From positions 9,404 to 73,403 of the forward strand of contig DASZZM010000101.1 of the NCBI GenBank assembly GCA_035544895.1: a stretch of DNA of 64,000 nt, in the 5' to 3' direction. Positions 17,201 through 24,922 of this stretch are shown one piece after another. Source of the stretch: JASLEW01 sp035544895. Its GTDB lineage: Bacteria > Acidobacteriota > Thermoanaerobaculia > Multivoradales > UBA5704. The notes under the pieces are model-generated. The model worked only from the letters and a program-made list of their open reading frames with translations, was not told the DNA's origin and did no database searches. The position numbers were made by a program, and so were the translations under genes. The number at the start of each line of letters is the position of its first letter. The first letter of the stretch is position 1.

Positions 17201-18443
17201 CCTGGCGCGCCAGGCGATAAGCGGCGCTGAGCGTCCCCAGGGTGGAGACGGCGGCGCGCAGGTCGCCCTGGCTCGCCAGGGTGTCGCCGCGCTGATGTGC
17301 CGTGATGTGCGCCTGCCCGGAGGCGCTGCGCAGCGCAGCCGTCCCGCGCGGCGGCCAGGCGAGGTCGTGCCAGCTCGCTTCGCCATCGAAGTCGAGATCC
17401 TGGTCATGGAGGACGACCCGCCCGCGCGCGGCCAGGCGGGAGGGGGTGCCCGGCAAGCTGACGTCGGCCTGCTCGACCTGCCAGTTCTCGCCGCGACGGA
17501 CGACCCGGTAGGACAGGGAGAGGCGGCCGGCCGGAGCGACGGTGCCGTCGACAGCGCCCCAGCTGGTGAAGGAGTCGATCCGCCCCTGGATCGAGACCTG
17601 CCCCGAGGCTGGTATGTCGGGCAGATTGGCTTGCAGCCGCCGCGGATTGACGCCGGAGAAGTTGAGGCGGCCGGCAAGGCGCAGGTCGGTCATCGGCTGG
17701 AGCAAGACCGCGTCGAGGCGGGCCGGAAAGGGCGCCGTCAGGTCGTGGGCAATCCGCATGCGGTCGAGGCTGCCGGTGGCGGAGCCATGGCCGGCCAGCG
17801 GCGCCATGCCGGCCGGCCGGGCGGTCCAGCGCACCAGGAGGTCGACCGGGTAGGAGCCTTGCGGCTGCACCGAGCCGGTGACCTCGGCGCGCAGCAGCGG
17901 CGAGCGCACCACCAGGCGGTCGATCTTGAAGTTGTCGTGGATCTCGGTTGTCTTGAGGTCGATCTCGTCGTACGCCGCCGGCGGCGTGCCGGCCGGGTCG
18001 GAGGAAGAGCGCATGGTCAAGTTGGTGACGCGGGCATCGCGCACCATGATGTTGGTGTGCAGGTGGACGTCGGGCAGCGGGCTCGGCTGCTGCTGCGGCG
18101 TCGGCGTAGTCGTGATGTGCACCCCGTCGGCCCACAGGCGGTCGATGTCGAGGCGCCGCCGCCACAGCTCGCCCAGGCGCCAGTCGAGCGCGAGCCGGTC
18201 GACGTGCACCTCGATGCCGGGCCTTTTGTAGGTGAGGCCCTGGATGGTGAGCGGGCCGCTGATCCGTCCCTGCAGCGCCTGCACCTCGAAGGAGCCGGGC
18301 GTCAAGGCGCCCAGGCGCTTGAAGAGGAAGCGGCTGCCCGGCTGGGTGCCGAGCACGAACCAGGCTCCGGCCGCGAGCAGCAGGACGAGCACCAGGATGC
18401 CGCCGCCGCCCCACAGCGTGAGCCGCTTGACCCATCTCTTCAT
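14280..18443 (-). CDS. tamB: TamB-like translocation/assembly module protein (DUF490)
   Basis: Very long inner-membrane-anchored periplasmic protein of 1387 residues that in the TAM system bridges to the outer-membrane protein TamA and is implicated in outer-membrane protein insertion and lipid transport. It starts with MKRWVKRLTLWGGGG and a single hydrophobic anchor (ILVLVLLLAAGAWFVL), continues as long repetitive beta-rich sequence (AsmA/TamB-type beta-taco), and ends with the conserved DUF490 region (GKYLSPHLYVVYGIG... FRVRYIMNKQW...) in the last ~250 residues. Its start lies 10 bp beyond the tamA stop with AGGGAGAG in between. The operon order yihY-tamA-tamB supports the assignment. Confidence 0.9.
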   Translation of the reverse strand: MKRWVKRLTLWGGGGILVLVLLLAAGAWFVLGTQPGSRFLFKRLGALTPGSFEVQALQGRISGPLTIQGLTYKRPGIEVHVDRLALDWRLGELWRRRLDIDRLWADGVHITTTPTPQQQPSPLPDVHLHTNIMVRDARVTNLTMRSSSDPAGTPPAAYDEIDLKTTEIHDNFKIDRLVVRSPLLRAEVTGSVQPQGSYPVDLLVRWTARPAGMAPLAGHGSATGSLDRMRIAHDLTAPFPARLDAVLLQPMTDLRLAGRLNFSGVNPRRLQANLPDIPASGQVSIQGRIDSFTSWGAVDGTVAPAGRLSLSYRVVRRGENWQVEQADVSLPGTPSRLAARGRVVLHDQDLDFDGEASWHDLAWPPRGTAALRSASGQAHITAHQRGDTLASQGDLRAAVSTLGTLSAAYRLARQGERWRLEQADITVPGRPTRLSAQGSVTLHGQDVLLDAGVSWSDLAWPLNGAPSVRSREGRARVTGSLDNYQAQLDAEIAGGNPTPAPRLAAASAAAPTLASLPPSRVTIAGTGGKNSFRISRLDANLLSGHLSGQGNVAWSPRLRWDLGLSGQGLDPAALAPDFPGSLAFAATTRGEMLPAGMSGTVDLPSLRGTLRRQPLAVSAALRLSGPRYDLSQLDVRWSTARLKASGTLGDRFDLGFDLSAPNIGLALPADAGSLTARGHISGTAKTPHIQANVQTEGLRAAGAGAAKATVAADLDLAPEGVFQVDVTGTGITAAGQNVSDLALHGRGRASAHTVTLTASGVGERPDTRLDVALSGGIAGGIGPAAAWHGQLARLDLRSQPAGNWSLEGAAPLDASARSLRLGQLCWRSGGGRLCTNASWASNGPWGLDATLAALPLSLLSAVLPSDLTVTGTVNGTARARGGPAGLASADVDLAPGPGELRFPADGGRTQVVRFERGSIKAQTGAGGGDAVAALSFTGIGSLGAQLRLPRLAPGIVLENQPLAGTITAHFADLAFVQGFAPDLRHVGGAFDADLRLAGTVGAPHLLGTARLQNGRAQVPLYGLDVRDFQLAATGDGSGSLTIDGAVRSGPGTVAVQGRASLAPSVATPVHLTIQGKNFQVMNTEEVRLRVSPTLDFTYQGTVARLTGDVEVPYARTDIEKHKAGPVEPSKDVVFVSASPTVEKPRASSVAVSARVRVILDKEGIDLSALGLKGKPSGSLLAIEEPGRPTMGVGEIDISEGTFKAYGQDLTIERGRLIFGGGPIDNPGIDLRAYRTSDDGTVKAGIEAKGTLKVPEVTVWSQPPMGEADALAYVMLGHPLGQANAKEGSLVANAATSLGLKGGNMLAKKIGSRFGLEEARLESKGGLNQTSLVLGKYLSPHLYVVYGIGLFQPVNTFRVRYIMNKQWTLQAESGGNTTGADVLYTLER

Positions 18444-18453
18444 AGCTCTCCCT

Positions 18454-20325
18454 TCAAAGGTCCGGCCCCACGCTCAAGTGGATGCGGATCGGGTTGCCCG
18501 GCAGGCTCAAGGCGAAGGCGACGTCGGCCCGCACCATGCCGATCGGCGACAGCCAGCGCAGCCCGACGCCGGTCCCGTTCTTGAGCGGCTCGGAGAAGTG
18601 AAGCCCGGCGTTGCCGGTGTCGTAGAAGGTGGCCACCCCCCACTTGGGCAGGAACCGGTATTCCACCTCGACGCTGGCGGTGATCAGGTCGGTGCCGCCG
18701 ATGACGTGGCCGCGCTCGTCGTGCGAGCCCAGCGTCTGGTAGCCGTAACCGCGCACGCTCGAGTCGCCGCCGGCAAAGAAGCGGTCGGTCGGGGGGAGCT
18801 TGCGGAAGTCGTGTGTCGCGGTGTAGCCCGCGTCGGCGCGGGTGATCAGGCGGAAGCGCTTGTTGCCGAAGCTCTGGATGAACTTGCCGGTTGCCCTGAG
18901 CTGGGCGAAGGTGGCGTTGGACAGCACGGCCTTCTCGGCGCCGCGGATCACGAAGTCGTACTTCTCGCCGCGGGTCGGGTAGATGCGGTCGTCGGCATAG
19001 ACCCGCGACCAGCTGGCCTGCGGCGTCACCAGCTTGGAGACGCCCGAGTCGACGCCGACCGTATAGGTCTCGCGCTGGAAGTTGAGCGAGACGCCCTGGC
19101 GCCAGCGCCCGAGCTTGAAGGTGTAGCCCGGACCGATCAGGAAGCTCTTACTGGTGCTGGTCCTGGTGTGCAGGTCGGCATAGGCGGTGGTGAAGGTGAG
19201 CAGATCGGTGCGCGGGTACGCGCCGAGAATCAAATAGTCGGCCTTGCCGCTCTTCTCGATCTGCGACACCCTGGCTTCGACGTCGGCGCGATGGCCGCGG
19301 CTGTTGATCCGCCGCACCTCCAGGCCGGCCGTGCCGCGCGGCCCGGTGTCTGTGCCGTAGCCCAGGCCGGCCGTCCACTTCTGCCGCTTGGCGGGTTCGA
19401 GGTCGACCTCGATCGGCACCTCCACCCCTTGCGCCAGGTCGCGCCGCGGCACCACCTCGACGCGCGAGAAGTACGGGCTGTCGGCCAGCGCCTCCTGGAG
19501 CTGGAGGAGCTGGCTCGCGGAGATCGGGTCGCCCTGCCGGAACGTGACGTAGCCCTTGAGCAGCTCGGGCTTGAGCTCCTTCTGCTTGAAGGTGACCGGG
19601 CCGAAGTGGAAGCGCGGCCCGGTGTCGTAGTGCAGCACGACCTCCGAGGTATAGGACGCGATGTCGACCCTGATCTGGCTGACGCGATAGGCGGCGTCCA
19701 GGTAGCCGTTCTCGGCGGCGTAGTCGTCGAAGGCACCCTTGCCCGCCTCGTACTCGGGCTGCAGCAGCGGCGCCCCTTCGCGCAGCGGGAAGCCGTGGAC
19801 CAGCCCCTGGAAGCCGGGATCGCCGGCGCCCTCGCCATCGACCCTCAAATCCAGGGCGGTCACTCGCATCTGCGGCCCGGGGTCGACCGCGAAGCGCGCC
19901 ACCCAGGTCGAGCCCTCGTGCGCCAGCGAGTCCTTGACCACCGGCCGGAAATAGCCGAAGGGCTGGAGCGCCTCTCCGATCTCGTCCGGCGCCTTGGCCG
20001 CGAGGCGGCGGATGCGCGACTCGTCGAGGTCTTTGTCCTTGCGGTGCTCCTCGATCTCGAGGAGCGCCAGGACGTTCTTGCGCAGCGCGCCGCGGAGACC
20101 CTCGACTTCGACCCGCAAGCTCTCGGCCGCCAAGGCGGGAGGGGGCGCAAACGCCGTCACGGCGCCGATCGCGCCGATTGCAGCCAGCGCCGCCGCCCAT
20201 GCCGCCAACACCGCCAGCGGCTTCCGCGCCGGCGCGACTTCCGCCTCCCTCACGGCCAGCCCGGCCTGCACCCCCTGCGCCGCCGGCTGCATGAGATGGG
20301 GGCGCTGCTCGCGGGCTGGCATCAT
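18454..20325 (-). CDS. tamA: TamA-like Omp85 outer-membrane protein
   Basis: Outer-membrane beta-barrel of the BamA/TamA family, 623 residues. After an N-terminal extension and a hydrophobic signal (LAVLAAWAAALAAIGAIGAV) come POTRA domains, then a 16-strand-type barrel. The signature FFAGGDSSVRGYGYQTLG is the classical TamA motif, and the last strand ends ...IRIHLSVGPDL. ATG 20325 overlaps the stop of the preceding yihY gene (ATGATG containing TGA), indicating translational coupling; an inner ATG at 20292 would give a more usual signal peptide and is the alternative start. The tamB gene follows at once. Confidence 0.9.
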   Translation of the reverse strand: MMPAREQRPHLMQPAAQGVQAGLAVREAEVAPARKPLAVLAAWAAALAAIGAIGAVTAFAPPPALAAESLRVEVEGLRGALRKNVLALLEIEEHRKDKDLDESRIRRLAAKAPDEIGEALQPFGYFRPVVKDSLAHEGSTWVARFAVDPGPQMRVTALDLRVDGEGAGDPGFQGLVHGFPLREGAPLLQPEYEAGKGAFDDYAAENGYLDAAYRVSQIRVDIASYTSEVVLHYDTGPRFHFGPVTFKQKELKPELLKGYVTFRQGDPISASQLLQLQEALADSPYFSRVEVVPRRDLAQGVEVPIEVDLEPAKRQKWTAGLGYGTDTGPRGTAGLEVRRINSRGHRADVEARVSQIEKSGKADYLILGAYPRTDLLTFTTAYADLHTRTSTSKSFLIGPGYTFKLGRWRQGVSLNFQRETYTVGVDSGVSKLVTPQASWSRVYADDRIYPTRGEKYDFVIRGAEKAVLSNATFAQLRATGKFIQSFGNKRFRLITRADAGYTATHDFRKLPPTDRFFAGGDSSVRGYGYQTLGSHDERGHVIGGTDLITASVEVEYRFLPKWGVATFYDTGNAGLHFSEPLKNGTGVGLRWLSPIGMVRADVAFALSLPGNPIRIHLSVGPDL

Positions 20326-21299
20326 GGCGATGGCCTCGATCTCCTGGTCTGGCTCCCATTGGCTTGCGGGGGCAGGTGCGCGGGCCGCGCGGCCGGCTGC
20401 CCTCCGCCCGGCGCCGGCGGTGCGGGCTCCTCGACCCGGGCGGCCCCTTTCTCGGGCCGCACCGGGACCGCCCGGACCTGCTCCGAATAGGCGTGAGTGA
20501 GCTCGGCGCCGAACAGGAAGATCCAGGCCGAGTAGTAGATCCAGAGCAGCATGACGACCAGCGAGCCCGCCGCCCCGTAGGCCGAGGCCGTGGCGGTGTG
20601 GCCCAGGTAGAGGCCGATCAGCGTCTTGCCCACCTCGAAGAGCACGGCGGTGACCACCGCGCCCAGGGCGACGTCGCGCCAGAGGAGGCGGGCGTCGGGC
20701 AGCAGGCGGTAGATGAGGGCGAAGAGCAGGGCGACGATGCAGAACGACACCAGCAGGTTGGCGCCCTGCAGCAGCCTGGCCGACAGGTTGAAATGGGTCT
20801 CCAGGTAATCGCCGAGGGCGGTCAGGGCGGCGGAGACGAGCAGAGAGACCATGAGCAGGAAACCGATTCCCAGGACCACGGCAAAGGAGAGGAGCCGCTT
20901 GCGCAGCAGGGTGGTGATCACCGCCCCCGGCCGCGGGGCCACTCCCCAGACGGAGTTGAGCGCCTCCTGGAGCTGGACGAACACGCCCGAGGCACCGAAG
21001 ATCAGGGTCGCCGTTCCCAAGGCGGCCGCAAGCTTGCTGGTCGCCGGCTTGGCGGCGCTCTGCAGGATCACCTGGATGAAGGCTGCTCCCTGCGGTCCCA
21101 TCCACCCCCGGAACTCGCCGAAGATCTGGCCCCGCACCGCATCGGCGCCGAAGACCCGCCCCGCGAGGGCAATGACCACGAGCAGCAGCGGGGCCAGCGA
21201 GAAGATGGTGTAGAAAGCCAGCGCGGCGCTCTGCGTGGAGGCGCCGTGGTCGCTCCAGTTGGAGACCGTGTCCTTGATCAGCTTGCGCCAGTCGTGCAA
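20322..21299 (-). CDS. yihY: YihY/BrkB family inner-membrane protein
   Basis: Polytopic membrane protein of about 325 residues of the family once misnamed ribonuclease BN. Six membrane helices are visible (for example AALAFYTIFSLAPLLLVVIAL, LSFAVVLGIGFLLMVSLLV, and the late VVMLLWIYYSAWIFLFGAELT, which is diagnostic). The region DHGASTQSAALAFY at the start is typical. No ATG fits: I chose TTG 21299 because GGAAAGAG lies nine bases upstream; CTG 21305 and the ATG at 21464, which adds 55 Pro/Gly-rich residues, are alternatives. The C-terminus is a Pro/Ala-rich cytoplasmic tail. It is the first gene of the operon with tamA and tamB. Confidence 0.85.
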   Translation of the reverse strand: MHDWRKLIKDTVSNWSDHGASTQSAALAFYTIFSLAPLLLVVIALAGRVFGADAVRGQIFGEFRGWMGPQGAAFIQVILQSAAKPATSKLAAALGTATLIFGASGVFVQLQEALNSVWGVAPRPGAVITTLLRKRLLSFAVVLGIGFLLMVSLLVSAALTALGDYLETHFNLSARLLQGANLLVSFCIVALLFALIYRLLPDARLLWRDVALGAVVTAVLFEVGKTLIGLYLGHTATASAYGAAGSLVVMLLWIYYSAWIFLFGAELTHAYSEQVRAVPVRPEKGAARVEEPAPPAPGGGQPAARPAHLPPQANGSQTRRSRPSP

Positions 21300-21522
21300 T
21301 TTCAGGTGCTCTTTCCGTCCCGCGCGGGCAAAGACAAGACGACACGCCGGCCCCGGAGCAGGGCAGCCTCGATTGATATGGCAAGAAGAGTGCCAGAGGG
21401 GGGAGGCCGGTCCGGCAGCAGGACCGGGCAAGAGGTGGGTCCGGGGGAGAATGGGTAGGCCCAAGGCCGGCCGCGCCGGGCGGATGTGGGCGCGGGCGCC
21501 GGCCCGGGGGCGGCCGGCTGGG

Positions 21523-22908
21523 CTAAGTCTGGATCTGTTCGAGGCGGGCGGCGATGAGGCGGATCAGCTGGAGGGCCTGGCGCTCCTGGCCGGCGACCTG
21601 GCCGAGCTGGAGGAGGGCGGCCAGGCCATCGCGGTCGATGCGCAGAGCGCGAAAGATGGGCAGCGCCTCGGCCACGGTCTGCCTGAGCCTGTCGACGCAG
21701 CCGAGCTTGGCGTAGACCGCCGCGAGGTCGAGGGAGATGACCGCGACCTCGTATGGCAAATTGCGCTCGGTGAAACCCTTGCGCGCCTGCAAGAGGACCG
21801 CTTCGGCGTTGCCGAGCTGTCCGAGGTCGCGCAGGAGCATCCCCTCCTGCCAGGCGGCGCGAAGCACGATGAGGCTGTCGCCGAGGTCCTTGTAGAGGTC
21901 GCGCGCCTCCGAGTAGAGGGAGAGGGCCTGCTCGGGCCTGTCGAGGTCGATGTAGCAGCACACCAGGTTGTGGCAGGCGGCCAGCAGCAGGTGCGGGTCC
22001 TCCTGGCTCTCGATCAGCGGAATGGCGCGGTGCAGGGCGCGCACGGCGCTCGCCGCCTCGCCCGAATTGAGCGCGGCGAAGGCCTTGTGCACCAGCACCC
22101 TGGCGATGGAGTGATTGTTACCGAGCTCGCGATGGATCGCTGCCGCGTCGTCGAGGAAGCCGAGTGCCGCATCGAAGCGGCGCGTCGAGATGCTGAGCGA
22201 GCCCATCTGCTCGAGAAGGCGCGCCCGCAGCGCGGGGTCGCCGGTGCCCTCTGCCAGGTATCCCCGCGCCGACGCCATAGCCCTCTCCGCCTCCCGCAGG
22301 CGCCCGCCGACGCGCAGCGCGTTGCCAAACTGCCCCCAGGCGCGCGCCCGCAGATCGGCGAGCTTGGCCGCGCTTCCCGACTCGGCGGTGGTGCAGTGCT
22401 CGGCGATGCCACGGGCCAGGTTTGCCCAGTGCAGCATGCACTCGGGACTCTTGTAGCGCTCGCCATGGCTGCGCTCGATCAGGCTATGGGCCAGCTCGAG
22501 GCTCCAAAAGCGCACTTCCCGCGCCACGAGCTGCGGCAGATCTTCCCCAACCTGGGCGTCGAGCTCGGCAAGCAGACGCTCGGTTGCTTCGGCTGGCGGT
22601 GGAACCTCGGCCAGGAAGTTCTCTACCGACTGGCTTGCGCGGTCGAACGCCCGATCGTAGTTATAGGTGTACTGGAGGGGCGAATGCTCGTGCTCTCCTC
22701 CCTGTTCTGTGAGCTCGAGCCCCGAAAGCTGGATAAGGCGGGCCAGCCGGCTTTCTGGCCAGCCGATCTCCCCGAGCCGTTCGCCGCACGCGGCGCAGCC
22801 GGCGAGGAGATGGCGGACGACGAGCGCATTGCGCGCCGCGTGCTCCCCTTCAGTGGCGCATCGCAGAAAGCCTTGCAGTTCTTCGACGGTCGGGTGCGTA
22901 TCGCCCAT
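21523..22908 (-). CDS. H-x4-C-x2-C zinc-finger / TPR protein, paralogue 2
   Basis: Protein of 461 residues, paralogue of the products of 9087-10457 and 12984-14180. Finger region: VEELQGFLRC and HLLAGCAACGERLG. TPR-like body with LADLRARAWGQFGNALR, YLAEGTGDPALRARLL, FDAALGFLDDAAAIHRELG and ISLDLAAVYAKLG; the C-terminus VAGQERQALQLIRLIAARL is complete. ATG 22908 follows CTGGAGG. The secreted-protein gene 23347-22985 ends 76 bp upstream on the same strand, the same arrangement as at 8.6-10.5 kb. No membrane span is seen. Function unknown; zinc binding and protein-protein contacts are inferred from the domain types. Confidence 0.75.
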   Translation of the reverse strand: MGDTHPTVEELQGFLRCATEGEHAARNALVVRHLLAGCAACGERLGEIGWPESRLARLIQLSGLELTEQGGEHEHSPLQYTYNYDRAFDRASQSVENFLAEVPPPAEATERLLAELDAQVGEDLPQLVAREVRFWSLELAHSLIERSHGERYKSPECMLHWANLARGIAEHCTTAESGSAAKLADLRARAWGQFGNALRVGGRLREAERAMASARGYLAEGTGDPALRARLLEQMGSLSISTRRFDAALGFLDDAAAIHRELGNNHSIARVLVHKAFAALNSGEAASAVRALHRAIPLIESQEDPHLLLAACHNLVCCYIDLDRPEQALSLYSEARDLYKDLGDSLIVLRAAWQEGMLLRDLGQLGNAEAVLLQARKGFTERNLPYEVAVISLDLAAVYAKLGCVDRLRQTVAEALPIFRALRIDRDGLAALLQLGQVAGQERQALQLIRLIAARLEQIQT

Positions 22909-22984
22909 TGGAGCCTCCAGGCGTCCGTGAGTTCAGGTTGCTCGGCTCGCTTCGGTCATGGCTACGTCGAGAATGAGCGAGCAG

Positions 22985-23347
22985 TCATGGTCGAGACGGC
23001 TTCAGGACCGAAGTCATCGAGAGGCAGCGGCCCCAGGGATCAACTCCAGCGCTGCAGTCTGAATTGCTGACGCTGCCGCCCGGCGTTACCGCCGGCGCGG
23101 CCTTGGGCTGTGCGGAACGAGACACCCGCTCCCAGCCGCCGGCGAGCATGTCGGTGAGCCAGCCCCAGGCGTCGGCGAGCCAGCGGGAGGCACCCAGGCC
23201 CTGGCCTGCACTCTCCGCGTGCGCGGCCAGCGCGGTGGCGGATTGCGGCCCGGCAAGGGGTGCGGCGGCGCTGTTCGGCACGGCCGCCAGCGCCAGGCAG
23301 AGAGCTGTCACCAGGACACAACTGAGTCGGCCGAGTTGACGGATCAT
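22985..23347 (-). CDS. small secreted protein paired with a zinc-finger/TPR gene (copy 2)
   Basis: Protein of 120 residues with a signal peptide (MIRQLGRLSCVLVTALCLAL, cleavage near AAVPNSAAA). The mature part has a Trp-rich segment GASRWLADAWGWLTDML and GGWERV, then a Ser/Pro-rich linker and GVDPWGRC. Overall plan and position resemble the 110-residue product at 8625-8957, though overall identity is low. ATG 23347 follows AGAGGAGGGATGCC, so ribosomes have a good site. It precedes the zinc-finger/TPR gene by 76 bp. Two cysteines late in the mature part (NSDCSAG, WGRC) could form a disulfide after export. Function unknown. Confidence 0.6.
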   Translation of the reverse strand: MIRQLGRLSCVLVTALCLALAAVPNSAAAPLAGPQSATALAAHAESAGQGLGASRWLADAWGWLTDMLAGGWERVSRSAQPKAAPAVTPGGSVSNSDCSAGVDPWGRCLSMTSVLKPSRP

Positions 23348-23420
23348 GGCATCCCTCCTCTTGTGGCACCCAGGCCGACTCCCCCCTGAGGGCGGAGGTC
23401 GGCCGGAAGAGCCGGCAGAA

Positions 23421-23487
23421 ATATCAGTGACAACTACACTTCCCCTGTCAATTGAGTGTCTCGACCTGCCCCCAACCGTGACAACTA
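23421..23487 (-). promoter_or_regulatory. candidate promoter with a duplicated 10-bp site
   Basis: Upstream of the 23347 start, the minus strand carries TTGACA (complement of 23446-23451) and TGATAT (complement of 23421-23426), 19 bases apart, which is slightly long for a sigma-70 promoter. The plus-strand decamer GTGACAACTA occurs exactly twice, at 23427-23436 and 23478-23487, 51 bp apart, about five helical turns; the first copy lies inside the spacer. This suggests a regulator site over the promoter, as inference. Confidence 0.4.
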
Positions 23488-23627
23488 AGCGACACTTCGG
23501 CGCGGGATCGCGGCCTCCTCCTGATCTTCTGCCTCGCAGTCCCTCCCGGTAACTGCGGCGCAATCTATCGCGTCTAGTTCCCACCGGCTGTGCCGATGCC
23601 GAGTAAGAAACAACGCTCGCTAGCTGG

Positions 23628-23763
23628 CGATGGCGGACTCCAATCTATCGGATCGCCCCCCGCAACCCCTCTCGGTCCCCTTCCCGGTTCTGGGAATCCG
23701 CCGGGTCCCTACCCGGCGGTGGCCGGGGGGGAAGGGGACGCCCCCTCCCTCTCGCGCACCACC
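23628..23763 (+). repeat. dispersed hairpin repeat, copy B
   Basis: About 136 bp, plus orientation, ending 10 bp beyond the nrfD-type stop on the opposite strand. It shares with the other copies AATCTATCGGATCGCC..., CCCCCCGCAACCCC and GGGGGGGAAGGGGACGCC. Its longer centre, shared with copy C, contains a perfect internal hairpin CCGCCGGGT-CCCT-ACCCGGCGG. The left end is degenerate. Confidence 0.85.
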
Positions 23764-23773
23764 AATATTCGTT

Positions 23774-24922
23774 CTAGTCATCTCGCCCGGCCCGTTGCTG
23801 GCGGAAGGTGGCGCGCGGGTCGCGGGCCGAGGCCTTGCCGGCGTGAAACACGGCATAACGCAGGCCGATCGCGCCGGCGGTGCCGAGCAGGCCGGCGGCG
23901 ACCCGCCTGCGTCGCGACCCGCCGGGAAGGAGAGACAGCGCAAGGCTGGCGGCGGTCGCGAGCCTGGCCGCCTGCCAGAGACCGCCGGAGAGTCCCGCGC
24001 GCAGCGGCCTGCCCACCTCCGCGACCCGGCCCGCCTCGTGCTCGACCGCGCTCATGGCCGCCAGCTCCGCGACCTTGCCGGCGACGCCGAAGCGATGGAC
24101 GATCCTCTCCTCGCGCGCGGCGAGCGGCATCAGGCCGAGCAGCGATGCCGCCCCCGACGCGGCCGAGCCGATGAACAGCCCGCCGAGGCTGCGCCGGCTC
24201 GCCTGCCAGACCGGCACGGCGGTATTGGCGAGCAGCACCGCGGTGTATCCGGCCAGGGGCAGGCCGAGGAGCGCGCCGCCGTAGCCGGCGAGGTTGCCGA
24301 GCTTGCGGAGTCCGCCGCGCCGGCCGGCGAGCAGGGCCGCCCCCATGGTGAGCGAGGAGAAGGCGGCCAGCACCCAGGAGCCGACGCTCATCGGCGAGGT
24401 GGGGCGGAAGACCCGCAGCATGTTGAGAAACCGCTCAGGGCGCCCGAGGTCGTGCACCAGCAGGGCAGAGCCGGCCAGGGCGCCGAGCGCCGCGGTCCAA
24501 CGGCAGCGCGCCACCAGCCCGCGCACGGCGGGGCCTCCCGCCGCCTGCGCCGCGCCGCCCAGCACCGCCGCCGCCCCGGCCGCGCCGCCGGCATAGAAGT
24601 ACAGCGGCACCGCCCAGATCCAGACCGGTTCCTTGAGCACCGGGCGGCCGTAGTAGGTGGGCTCCGGGCCGCCGAACGAGCGCGAAGGCAGCTCCCGCCA
24701 CGGCTCCGCGGCCTGCCGCCCGGCCGGTTGGCCTTCCTGCCGCGGCCCGACCCGCTGCGCGGAGCCCTCCCCGGCAAGCAGTCCCAGGCCAGGGTCGATG
24801 TTGCGCCCATCGCCGGCCGGCGGCTCGCCCGCGGGCGAGCCGCCGAGCGCCGGAGACGGCGGATGTGCCGGCCACTCTTGGGGCGAGCCGCCGCCCGTAT
24901 CCTGGCGACGAGTTGGCTTCAT
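23774..24922 (-). CDS. NrfD/PsrC-type membrane subunit of formate dehydrogenase
   Basis: Integral membrane quinone-interacting subunit, 382 residues. After a Pro/Gly-rich cytoplasmic N-terminus of ~85 residues comes the family start PTYYGRPVLKEPVWIWAVPL, then about eight to ten hydrophobic helices including VLLANTAVPVWQ and LLVHDLGRPERFLNMLRVF, the latter being a hallmark of NrfD proteins. The end YAVFHAGKASARDP is also typical. ATG 24922 directly abuts the stop of the Uma2 gene (TAG-ATG), so it is translated from the same mRNA as the upstream beta and alpha subunits. It would pass electrons from the 4Fe-4S subunit to the quinone pool, or the reverse. Confidence 0.85.
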   Translation of the reverse strand: MKPTRRQDTGGGSPQEWPAHPPSPALGGSPAGEPPAGDGRNIDPGLGLLAGEGSAQRVGPRQEGQPAGRQAAEPWRELPSRSFGGPEPTYYGRPVLKEPVWIWAVPLYFYAGGAAGAAAVLGGAAQAAGGPAVRGLVARCRWTAALGALAGSALLVHDLGRPERFLNMLRVFRPTSPMSVGSWVLAAFSSLTMGAALLAGRRGGLRKLGNLAGYGGALLGLPLAGYTAVLLANTAVPVWQASRRSLGGLFIGSAASGAASLLGLMPLAAREERIVHRFGVAGKVAELAAMSAVEHEAGRVAEVGRPLRAGLSGGLWQAARLATAASLALSLLPGGSRRRRVAAGLLGTAGAIGLRYAVFHAGKASARDPRATFRQQRAGRDD

